48,771 nucleotides of DNA from Chitinophaga pinensis (GTDB lineage: Bacteria; Bacteroidota; Bacteroidia; Flavobacteriales_D; Crocinitomicaceae). Position numbers and translations under genes: made by a program. The notes beneath the pieces were generated by a model. It saw only the letters and a list, made by a program, of their open reading frames with translations, was not told the origin of the DNA and searched no databases. The stretch is from NCBI GenBank assembly GCA_943324745.2, contig CALPMT020000023.1, positions 1 through 48,771 of the forward strand, written 5' to 3'. This document shows positions 18,474 to 26,218 of the stretch, in pieces; position 1 is the first letter of the stretch, and each line of letters opens with the position of its first letter.

Positions 18474-18844
18474 TTATTATTGAATTGATTTTTACGTTTT
18501 TTTGTTGGAATTGAATCACTAGCAATTGTATTTTCTCCAAATTGATAGAGAAAATGATTGCTATCTTTTGTCTTTCCAGCATCAATTTCAGACACAATTT
18601 TTTTGCATTGTTCCGTTTTAATGTTTTGTAACCACACATTTTCAGGTGCTATCATCATTACAGGTGCATCATCGCATCGCCCAATGCATTTTGTTCTTAC
18701 TGTATGGTATTGATCATCGAGGTTTAATTCTTTAATGCTTTTTCTTATTGCTTGCGTAACATTTTCAGCATCTACTTTCATGCAACTTCCACCATTACAA
18801 ATGAAGAGGCATTTTTTTACAGTAATAAGATCTTTAACAGCCAT
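18470..18844 (-). CDS. Thioredoxin-like [2Fe-2S] ferredoxin
   Basis: A 124-residue protein with the thioredoxin-fold ferredoxin pattern. Cys residues lie at 12, 16 and 21 (CLFICNGGSC) and at 53 and 57 (KCIGRCDDAP), the last being the usual CxGxC-xxAP motif. About 35 polar C-terminal residues extend beyond the domain. It probably carries a [2Fe-2S] cluster and delivers electrons, possibly to a partner in the operon. It sits between the second NicO-like permease (1 bp gap) and a COG0523 gene (4-bp overlap). Confidence 0.85.
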   Translation of the reverse strand: MAVKDLITVKKCLFICNGGSCMKVDAENVTQAIRKSIKELNLDDQYHTVRTKCIGRCDDAPVMMIAPENVWLQNIKTEQCKKIVSEIDAGKTKDSNHFLYQFGENTIASDSIPTKKRKNQFNNK

Positions 18845-18845
18845 T

Positions 18846-19676
18846 TTAGTGAGAATGATTCAATGCAATAAATAAATAATAACAGCCAGAAAGTATGATC
18901 ATACAACTTGATAGTATGTGTATTTTATTTTCGAAGGCGTGCGTGTTTTTGCGTTTGTTTATGACTTTACTTTTGAAATACACCACCAAGATCAGTAAGC
19001 AAATCATCGCAGCGATAAAACCAATTACATAAGCTATCATGGTGAGAGATATATGAAGTACAGACGATTGAGTAAAAGCCAAGCCAACGACTGCTAAGGC
19101 CGAAGGACAAGGCATGATGCCATTTACAACACCTACCATGATGGAATTATCCTTAAAATTAATATTGGTCGTAATTTTTTTCCAGAATGATTTTTTAGCT
19201 GTAGGTATTGCTTTTGTAGGAGTGAATTGTGTTGCAGCTGTAGGTTTTATAAATGATAATTTAGAACTGTCAATTTTACCTGTAAGTATTGTATTTAATT
19301 TTTTTACATTGATTATATTCGAGGGGATTTCGTTGGAATGATCGATACCACAATTGCAATTTGATGGAGAATGTTTTTTTGTGATGCATTGATAAAGCAT
19401 TTTTATTCCTACATATAGAATAATTAGCGCGGCAGCAATCATTATAAATACGTGTATACTTTCTTCAATGGCAGGAAAAAATAAAGGAACAACAATCGCT
19501 AGTACCATTAGTAAAACAGAATGTGAGATTGCCATACTGATGATAATTTGGAAGGATTTCTTTTTGGTTATCTCGTTTCCAACGGCATAGCTAGCTAAAA
19601 ATGCTTTCCCGTGCCCTGGTTCTAGCGCATGGAGCGCCCCAAGACTTAAAGTTGTTAGCATGTGAATAAAACTCAT
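18846..19676 (-). CDS. NicO/RcnA-like metal permease with Cys/His-rich loop
   Basis: A 276-residue, roughly six-helix membrane protein. The first helix carries HALEPGHGKAFLASY (H16, H22), typical of the NicO/RcnA group of nickel/cobalt transporters. The cytoplasmic loop at about 113-130 has HSPSNCNCGIDH, a likely metal-binding site. A second motif, GIMPCPSALAVVG, lies near residue 190. It overlaps the preceding NiCoT-like gene by 4 bp, and the two may form a pair. Context points to zinc or a zinc/cobalt role, but the ion is not determined. Confidence 0.85.
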   Translation of the reverse strand: MSFIHMLTTLSLGALHALEPGHGKAFLASYAVGNEITKKKSFQIIISMAISHSVLLMVLAIVVPLFFPAIEESIHVFIMIAAALIILYVGIKMLYQCITKKHSPSNCNCGIDHSNEIPSNIINVKKLNTILTGKIDSSKLSFIKPTAATQFTPTKAIPTAKKSFWKKITTNINFKDNSIMVGVVNGIMPCPSALAVVGLAFTQSSVLHISLTMIAYVIGFIAAMICLLILVVYFKSKVINKRKNTHAFENKIHILSSCMIILSGCYYLFIALNHSH

Positions 19677-20440
19677 AATTTAATTCTTGGTTTTAGGAAT
19701 GAGTAATACACTGTGATACTAAATGTTATAGCAAGTGTGGTAATTCCAAAGATTAGTTTACTTGTATCTGATAATTCAAATTTCATTCCTAGTTTATTCA
19801 TCGTCTGTAATAGCGCGAAAAGTAAACTGCTAATTATTACAAGGATTGCTAGTATGTTTTTGAAATTCATTTTTGTCCGATTTAATTTCAAAATTTTAAC
19901 AAACAAAAAACTATTTAGTGTATCAGTCAAGATCATACCTAGTGTAAATGCTAGGCCAATATATAGTGCTTTAGCATATTGATTTGATTGACCTTCGATT
20001 AGACCCCAAGCTGTTATTTGTGTCGTTGTATCAAACACTAAAGCAAATACAAGTCCTGTTACAAATAATTGCAAAGGCGCTGTTTTGGTATTTAAATCAA
20101 CTTTATAATTTAGAATATGTTTGTGTTCATGATTTTTATTCTGGATAAGATTTTTTATCCCCCAAATTCCAGTAAATAGAAGAATAATGATTGGTAGCCA
20201 TTCCGTATAGTTTAATAGATTGGAATTCCCCATTATTTTCGATGAAAATTTGACCCATAAAAGACCAATCATAGTTACTGCTAAACCATGACCAAGTGAA
20301 AAATAAAGTCCATTCCATTTTCTAGTTTTTATACTGTTTTCTTGGTTTAGGCTTATCCCATTGATTATAGTTAAGTGATCAGGATCAATACCGTGCTTCA
20401 TACCCAATAACAAAGCAAAAGAGAGTGTTGAAGCTATCAT
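19673..20440 (-). CDS. NiCoT-like metal permease
   Basis: A 255-residue membrane protein with about six helices. The first helix holds HGIDPDHLTIING, which is the HX4DH signature (H16, D21, H22) of NiCoT/HoxN nickel-cobalt permeases; a second conserved part is FDTTTQITAWGL. It is shorter than classical eight-helix NiCoT proteins. It overlaps thrS and the next permease gene by 4 bp each. In a zinc-regulated operon it could import a substitute metal such as cobalt, or zinc itself. Confidence 0.85.
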   Translation of the reverse strand: MIASTLSFALLLGMKHGIDPDHLTIINGISLNQENSIKTRKWNGLYFSLGHGLAVTMIGLLWVKFSSKIMGNSNLLNYTEWLPIIILLFTGIWGIKNLIQNKNHEHKHILNYKVDLNTKTAPLQLFVTGLVFALVFDTTTQITAWGLIEGQSNQYAKALYIGLAFTLGMILTDTLNSFLFVKILKLNRTKMNFKNILAILVIISSLLFALLQTMNKLGMKFELSDTSKLIFGITTLAITFSITVYYSFLKPRIKL

Positions 20441-22248
20441 TGTTGTATGTTAGATTTGAGTAATTCAATAAATTCTTGGATAGAGTACAGTGTATTTTCA
20501 ATTTCATCTCGTTTTCTTACAGAAATTGAGTTAGCGTTTTTTTCATTTTCACCTACAATAAGCATGTATGGGATTTTTTGTAGTTGGGCCTCTCGAATTT
20601 TTTTTCCTATTTTTTCATTCCGTACATCTACATCGATTATGATTTCAAGTTCATTTTGAATTTCAACTGCTATTTTGGAAGCGTATTCTTCATATTTATC
20701 CGATATGGGTAAAATAATCGCTTTCGTAGGAGCTAACCAAACGGGGAATTTGCCTGCAGTATTTTCGATGAGCAGTGCAATAAATCGTTCCATTGAACCA
20801 AAAAGAGCTCGATGAATCATCACCGATCTATGCTTTTGATTATCTTGACCAATGTAGGTTAAATCAAAATTTTCAGGCATCATATAATCAACTTGAATGG
20901 TTCCAATTTGCCATTTTCTACCAATGGCATCGCGCACCATAAAATCGAGTTTAGGACCGTAGAAAGCTGCTTCGCCTTCTTTTGTAGTCGTTATCATTCC
21001 TCTTTCTTGGGTGGCTTCTACGATTGCTTTTTCTGCTAGGTCCCACATTTCATCTGTACCTAAATATTTTTCTTTATTAGAGGTATCTCTTAGTGAAATT
21101 TGGGTTTGAAAATTGCTAAATCCTAGTTTTCCATACACTTCATTTACAAGATCAACCACTTTTAGAAATTCCTCTTTAAGTTGATCTGGACGACAAAATA
21201 TATGTGCATCATCTTGTGTAAATCCTCTGACTCTTGTTAAACCATGTAATTCTCCATGCTGCTCGTAGCGATAAACAGTACCGAATTCAGCATATTTTAC
21301 AGGAAGTTCTTTATAGCTTTTAGGTTTAGCAGCATATAATTTACAATGGTGAGGACAGTTCATTGGTTTAAGGAAGAATTCCTCATTTTCTGCTGGAGTT
21401 TTGATTGGTTGGTATGCATCTTGTCCATATTTTGCGTAGTGACCAGAAGTTACGTATAGTTCTTTTCTTCCAATATGTGGGCTTGCAACATGCTGATAGC
21501 CTACTTTTCGTTGTAATTTTTTTAAAAATTCTATCAAATTTTGACGTAATGCTTCTCCTTTTGGCGCCCATAATGGAAGCCCCATACCTACTTCTTCATC
21601 GAAGTAAAAGAGATCAAGGTCTTTGCCTATTTTTCGATGGTCTCTTTTTTTCGCTTCCTCTAAATTAAATAGGTACTCTTGGAGTTGCTCTTTTGAAGGA
21701 AATGAAATTCCGTAAACACGCGTTAACATTTTGTTTTTTTCATTACCTCGCCAATATGCACCAGCTATTTTTGTGATTTTAACTGATTTAATAAAGTCTG
21801 TAGATGGTAGATGTGGACCTGCACATAAATCAATAAAGCCTCCCATTTCGTAGAAACTAATATTTCCATTTTCAAGACCTTCAATGATTTCTAATTTATA
21901 AGGATCTTGTTTCTTAGTAAAGAATTTTACAGCATCTTTTTTACTTATTTCTTTTCTAATTATTTGATGCCCTTTTTTGGCTATTTCAAGCATTCTTTGT
22001 TCGACTTTTTTAAAGTCTTTATCGGTAAAACTAATGTTACCAAAATCTACATCGTAATAAAACCCGTTCTCCGTTGCTGGTCCAGTCCCAAATTTTATAT
22101 CAGGATATATCTCCTGTAAAGCATATGCTAATAGGTGTGAGGATGAATGCCAAAATAATTCTTTGTATTCATCGTTTTCAAAATTATTTAGTTCCAAATT
22201 ATTGAATTTATGTTCTAACGTGTGATTTTTATAGTCTTGGCAAAGCAT
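20437..22248 (-). CDS. thrS: Threonyl-tRNA synthetase lacking the TGS domain
   Basis: A 603-residue class II synthetase, first gene of the operon. The N-terminal TGS domain (about 60 residues in E. coli) is missing: only about 33 residues precede the editing domain. The editing site is intact (H34-xxx-H38, C142, H146). The catalytic zinc ligands C298, H349 and H479 are all present, in MNCPHH, DDAHIFC and MIHRALFGSMERF. The anticodon-binding domain follows from about 500. So it is a full zinc-dependent, proofreading ThrRS minus TGS. The start is the first ATG after the Zur-like promoter, and no upstream frame supplies a TGS domain. Confidence 0.95.
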   Translation of the reverse strand: MLCQDYKNHTLEHKFNNLELNNFENDEYKELFWHSSSHLLAYALQEIYPDIKFGTGPATENGFYYDVDFGNISFTDKDFKKVEQRMLEIAKKGHQIIRKEISKKDAVKFFTKKQDPYKLEIIEGLENGNISFYEMGGFIDLCAGPHLPSTDFIKSVKITKIAGAYWRGNEKNKMLTRVYGISFPSKEQLQEYLFNLEEAKKRDHRKIGKDLDLFYFDEEVGMGLPLWAPKGEALRQNLIEFLKKLQRKVGYQHVASPHIGRKELYVTSGHYAKYGQDAYQPIKTPAENEEFFLKPMNCPHHCKLYAAKPKSYKELPVKYAEFGTVYRYEQHGELHGLTRVRGFTQDDAHIFCRPDQLKEEFLKVVDLVNEVYGKLGFSNFQTQISLRDTSNKEKYLGTDEMWDLAEKAIVEATQERGMITTTKEGEAAFYGPKLDFMVRDAIGRKWQIGTIQVDYMMPENFDLTYIGQDNQKHRSVMIHRALFGSMERFIALLIENTAGKFPVWLAPTKAIILPISDKYEEYASKIAVEIQNELEIIIDVDVRNEKIGKKIREAQLQKIPYMLIVGENEKNANSISVRKRDEIENTLYSIQEFIELLKSNIQQ

Positions 22249-22263
22249 ATTTTTATTATTTAA

Positions 22264-22310
22264 TGCAACTTAGTTGCAAATATAATTATTATCGCAACAT
22301 AATTGCATTA
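22264..22310 (-). promoter_or_regulatory. Promoter with two Zur-like operators for the 13-gene operon
   Basis: Two boxes lie before thrS: GCAACTTAGTTGC (22265-22277), a perfect 5-bp inverted repeat with a 3-bp centre, and GCAACATAATTGC (22294-22306). On the minus strand TATATTTG (22284-22277) runs straight into the first box, the same arrangement as at 9640-9659. No TTG is seen at the right -33 spacing. The 17-mer GCAACATAATTGCATTA is shared exactly with 9647-9663. Confidence 0.78.
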
Positions 22311-22591
22311 GTGTGTTTTAAAAAATCACTAATTGAATTTTAAATAGTTGTTATAAAATATTTTAGATTGTTTTTAATGTAACTATTACGTTGATTAATT
22401 TACATTATGCCATTGAATAGTAAAGATGAGTTTGAACCGTATTAAAGATTTCAAATTATTACGATATATTAAATTATATATTATGAATATAAATGGAAGT
22501 AAACAATTTTCCAAAATTTATAATTTTGGATTTAATTCACTGTTTTACTTGTAATTATATTATTGATGAAAACTATACTTTAAAAAATATT
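22311..22591. other. AT-rich intergenic stretch
   Basis: Between the operon promoter and the end of the Zur-like gene lie about 280 bp of very AT-rich DNA. I see no open frame of note, no further GCAAC-N3-RTTGC box, and no clear terminator hairpin for the upstream gene. Confidence 0.6.
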
Positions 22592-22978
22592 TTATGCCTT
22601 GCAATTTGGGCAGATACCAGCAATCATAAAATTCATTTCTTGCATTAGGTAATCAGCTGGAAGTTGAAATGTTGGGATGATGTTATCGAGGCAGGTTACG
22701 GATTTACAAATGGTACAACTGAAATGTACGTGGTTGTCGTTATGGTGGTGATGTTCGCAATCGTGGCAAGCAGCATAGTTTACAACTCCGTCAGTGTTTA
22801 CGATTTTATGAATTTTTTGTTCTTCTACTAAGCGGTTCAAAACACGGTAGATGGTAACACGGTCGCAAAGGTTGTTTAATTGTTGTTGGATTTCTACATG
22901 CGAAAGCGCTTGCCCTGCGTTAGCAATCAATTTTAGAATTTCTTGTTTGGCGGTGGTGTTACGTGTTTTTTTTTGCAT
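22592..22978 (-). CDS. Fur-family regulator, probable Zur
   Basis: A 128-residue Fur-fold repressor. The recognition helix region reads DRVTIYRVLNRLVEE. The regulatory domain has CHDCEHHHHNDNHVHF, followed by CTIC and C-terminal CPNC for the structural zinc. The His-cluster and the adjacent zinc island suggest a zinc sensor that represses the GCAAC-N3-RTTGC promoters; Fur or Mur remains possible. The ATG at 22978 is preferred to the TTG one codon earlier. It is transcribed separately from the operon, with a 343-bp gap to thrS. Confidence 0.88.
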   Translation of the reverse strand: MQKKTRNTTAKQEILKLIANAGQALSHVEIQQQLNNLCDRVTIYRVLNRLVEEQKIHKIVNTDGVVNYAACHDCEHHHHNDNHVHFSCTICKSVTCLDNIIPTFQLPADYLMQEMNFMIAGICPNCKA

Positions 22979-23208
22979 CAATAAAAGATTCAGAATTCAA
23001 AATTAGTGTAATTTTTCAATTTTAGTTTCTTAATTTGCCTCAGGTTATAGCGACTGAATAAATCATTAAAAAATCTCCGATTATTAACCTTAGTTTTCAT
23101 TCTCCTCGATTTATAATTTTTAAACGGGTCTTTTTATCGATGATAAAGGAAAATAAACAATTCATAAAAACTTAAAAAGAGTTCAACTGTACTTGATTAT
23201 TAATAGAT

Positions 23209-23883
23209 TTAACGGAGAATTTCCCCATCTTTCATTTCAATTATACGATCACTTTTGTGTGCAAATTCATCGTCGTGCGTTACTGCGATGATTGTTTGTC
23301 CGTACGATCTAGTCAATTCTTGGAAGATATCGAAAACAATATCCGTGTTTTTACTGTCTAAATTTCCTGTTGGTTCATCACCCATTATTATTAAAGGATC
23401 ATTAATTAATGCTCGGGCAATTGCAACACGTTGTTGTTGACCTCCAGATAATTTACTTGCAGGTTTAAGTGCTTGATCCTGTAAACCAAGCATTTTCAAT
23501 TTTTCGTAGGCTCTTGCTTCGATTTCTTGTTCGCTTAATTTTCCTAATTTTATCGCTGGAATCATCACGTTTTCTAAACAACTGAATTCAGCTAATAAGT
23601 AATGAAATTGAAAAACGAATCCAATTTTCTCGTTTCTAATTTCTGCTAATTGATCTTTGGTTAACCCTGTGGTCAATTGACTATCTATAAATAATTTACC
23701 CGTATAATCAGTGTCCATCGTTGAAAGAATATAAAGTAGAGTAGATTTTCCACTTCCTGATTTTCCAATCATCGACAAAAACTCTCCTTTTTTCACTTCA
23801 AATTCAATTTGTTTTAGGACTTGAAATTCAACTGGATCGTAGAAGAATTTATTGATTTGTTCTGTTTTTAAAATCGTTTCCAT
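23209..23883 (-). CDS. ABC transporter ATP-binding protein, MacB/LolD type
   Basis: A 224-residue ATPase. Walker A is GKSGSGKST, the signature is LSGGQQQRVAIARAL, and Walker B is IIMGDEPTGNLDS, the latter typical of the LolD/MacB/FtsE group. It is the last gene of a five-gene operon (TetR, TolC-like, HlyD-like, FtsX-like permease, ATPase) and is 14 bp after the permease. It would power a tripartite export or efflux machine; the substrate is not known. Confidence 0.93.
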   Translation of the reverse strand: METILKTEQINKFFYDPVEFQVLKQIEFEVKKGEFLSMIGKSGSGKSTLLYILSTMDTDYTGKLFIDSQLTTGLTKDQLAEIRNEKIGFVFQFHYLLAEFSCLENVMIPAIKLGKLSEQEIEARAYEKLKMLGLQDQALKPASKLSGGQQQRVAIARALINDPLIIMGDEPTGNLDSKNTDIVFDIFQELTRSYGQTIIAVTHDDEFAHKSDRIIEMKDGEILR

Positions 23884-23897
23884 CTTTACTTTTCTTC

Positions 23898-25127
23898 TTA
23901 TTTTCTGAATATATCAACAGGGTCAATTTTAGCGGCTTTTTTAGCCGGAATATATCCTGCAAAAAAGGTAATTATTAAACCAATCACAACACCTTGTACA
24001 AATTTTGTAGGTTCATAATCAACTGGGAAATAGCCAATATCTCCTCCTAAATAAACCCGTTTGAGTAAGGTAATTAAAATAGTCGCCATAATTACTCCTG
24101 CTATCACACCCATTAAACCTATTGTAACGGCCTGTGTAACGAATATTCGGATAACATCCTTTCCTTTAAAACCCATTGCTTTTAAAATCGCAATATCGTT
24201 AATCTTTTGAGAGACAGTCATATTCAAAATGTTGTAAATTCCAAAACCAGCTACCAGTAAAATTGTCAATGAGACAAAGGTGATAATCATTTTTCTCATT
24301 TTATTTGTTGCCATTAATGTTTCATTCGCCTGTTTCCAACCTTCCGCTTTATACCCTGTTAAATCGCTGATTTTTTTTGCAATTTCTTCTGCTTTTTCAG
24401 GATTTTTAATGTTGACATTAATGTCTGTTATGTATGAATTTCCTTGTTTCAATAATTGTTGTGATGCAGCTATGTTGATATACGATTTACTTTTATCTGT
24501 AACTGAATTATTTGTTTTGAAAATCCCAACTATTTTAAATGTCCGATTGATTCCTTTTGATGATGTTAAATTGATATTATCATTCACCGAAAGATTCATT
24601 TTTTCCGAAATCCCACTTCCAATTACGATTCCATTTGGTTTCGATTTCAACAAATCAAAATTCCCTTCAACCATAAAAGATTTGATATCATACATCAAAT
24701 TAGCTTCATCTGGTTTTATGCCAACAGAAAGACCTGAAATTTGAGATTTTCCGTTGTTGTAGAAAACATTTGAATTCACTTGAGGGGTAACAACTACAAC
24801 ATCTTTTTGAGCTAAAATAATAGATTGAATCTTATCCGGATTAATGATGGTATTATTATTCGGAACAACTTTTGGGTTCACGATGATGTAATGATCTTTT
24901 GGGTCATTAACAAGTACTTGACTTATTTCATCGTCTTTGTAAACTCTAATATGTGAAGTGCTTCTGAAAATAGAAGTGTTTGAACTGCGATCAAATCCAA
25001 CTAATAAGCTATTCATAAAAATATACACTGACATTCCCAACAAAACACCCATTACTGCAACAGTCGTCAGTTTTTTGTTTGAAAAAATGTATTTTTTCGC
25101 AATTCGAGTATTGATATCTGAACTCAT
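23898..25127 (-). CDS. ABC transporter permease, MacB/FtsX type
   Basis: A 409-residue permease. One N-terminal helix (about 20-42) is followed by a large periplasmic domain (about 45-275) and three C-terminal helices with FtsX-type motifs (ISQKINDIAILKAMGFKGKDV, and PAKKAAKIDPVDIFRK at the end). This is the half-size MacB-like permease with a separate ATPase, as in DevC or LolC-type systems. It follows the membrane-fusion protein by 4 bp. Confidence 0.92.
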   Translation of the reverse strand: MSSDINTRIAKKYIFSNKKLTTVAVMGVLLGMSVYIFMNSLLVGFDRSSNTSIFRSTSHIRVYKDDEISQVLVNDPKDHYIIVNPKVVPNNNTIINPDKIQSIILAQKDVVVVTPQVNSNVFYNNGKSQISGLSVGIKPDEANLMYDIKSFMVEGNFDLLKSKPNGIVIGSGISEKMNLSVNDNINLTSSKGINRTFKIVGIFKTNNSVTDKSKSYINIAASQQLLKQGNSYITDINVNIKNPEKAEEIAKKISDLTGYKAEGWKQANETLMATNKMRKMIITFVSLTILLVAGFGIYNILNMTVSQKINDIAILKAMGFKGKDVIRIFVTQAVTIGLMGVIAGVIMATILITLLKRVYLGGDIGYFPVDYEPTKFVQGVVIGLIITFFAGYIPAKKAAKIDPVDIFRK

Positions 25128-25131
25128 CTGT

Positions 25132-26217
25132 TTATGGTTTTAATGGAACTAAAACAGTTGATTTTGTAATTCCTGATACTACTTCAACATAATCAGTAGA
25201 AATAATTCCTGTCTGAATAACAACAGGTTCTTTCCTTCCTTTTATACTTACTTTATTTCCAAAACCTAAATACGATCGAGGAATTAACAATGCATTTTTC
25301 TTTTCTCCGACTAAAATGTTCGCTTCTAATTGAGTTCCGTACAATGATGAATTTAATGTTTGATTGAAAGTTACTTTGCAGATAAATGATTGTGTTTGTT
25401 CATCAAAAGCGGAAAGGATTTCTGATATTTTACCGTTATAAACTTTGTTTTTGCTCGAGTTCAGTCGGATAAATACTAATTGTCCTATTTTAACTTTTCC
25501 AATATTGTTTTCATCAACATTTAATACGGCTTCTACTTGTTTATCATTTGCTATCGTAGCGATGATGTCTCCTTTCTTAACATAATCTCCATTTGATTTA
25601 AATTTTTTGATAACGGTTCCAGGTTCAGTGGTGATTAATTCATTGTAATTCTGAATGATTTCAAAATTTTCAGCTTGACCCTTAGAAGCAATTTGTTGTT
25701 GTTTTGCTTGTTGTTCAATTTGAAGTAATTGTTTTTTTAATGCATTCAGATTCGCTAACGAATTCTTTGCATTCAATTCCATATTTTCACACTCTACTTT
25801 TGCAACACTTTGATTATCAAATAATCGCTTGTATCTTTCTGCTTGAATTTTGTCTTGGTTGTATTTGTTTTCAGCAATTTGAATCGTTTGTTGCAATTGT
25901 TGAATAGCAGGTGCAGTTGAAGTCATATTTTCATTTGAGATACTTAATTGTTCTTTTGCCGTTAAAGTATTGATCTGATTGTTTTTATTATCAATTGTTG
26001 CAACGATTTTCCCTTTTTCAACTTGAGAACCAATTTCGATTGATAAATTAGTAAGGATTCCATCTGTTTGTGCCGTAAGGTTGTAAGCATTATCCCATTC
26101 TAATTCACCAGAAGCAAAAACCAATTCTTTGATATCCTGATTTTTAGGTTGAATTTCTTCTTTACTTCCACAAGCAAAAAGCATCATTGTTAATGTAAAT
26201 AATCCGATGTATTTCAT
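25132..26217 (-). CDS. HlyD/MacA-type periplasmic adaptor lipoprotein
   Basis: About 361 residues from the ATG at 26217. This start gives a clean lipoprotein signal (MKYIGLFTLTMMLFAC, Cys 16) and follows the TolC-like stop by one base; an ATG 12 bp upstream would spoil the signal. A biotinyl-lipoyl-like domain surrounds a long coiled-coil hairpin rich in Gln (about 75-190), followed by beta-barrel domains. It would bridge the ABC permease and the outer-membrane channel. Confidence 0.9.
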   Translation of the reverse strand: MKYIGLFTLTMMLFACGSKEEIQPKNQDIKELVFASGELEWDNAYNLTAQTDGILTNLSIEIGSQVEKGKIVATIDNKNNQINTLTAKEQLSISNENMTSTAPAIQQLQQTIQIAENKYNQDKIQAERYKRLFDNQSVAKVECENMELNAKNSLANLNALKKQLLQIEQQAKQQQIASKGQAENFEIIQNYNELITTEPGTVIKKFKSNGDYVKKGDIIATIANDKQVEAVLNVDENNIGKVKIGQLVFIRLNSSKNKVYNGKISEILSAFDEQTQSFICKVTFNQTLNSSLYGTQLEANILVGEKKNALLIPRSYLGFGNKVSIKGRKEPVVIQTGIISTDYVEVVSGITKSTVLVPLKP

Positions 26218-26218
26218 T

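Noticed and set aside
12765-22248. The idea that ThrRS, CysRS and FolE here are zinc-independent replacements
   Set aside because: All known zinc ligands of the three enzymes are conserved at the expected positions, so each is predicted to need zinc.
24280-24744. A 154-codon open frame antisense to the ABC permease
   Set aside because: It lies wholly within a well-supported gene and has a hydrophobic composition expected from the opposite strand of AT-rich coding DNA.
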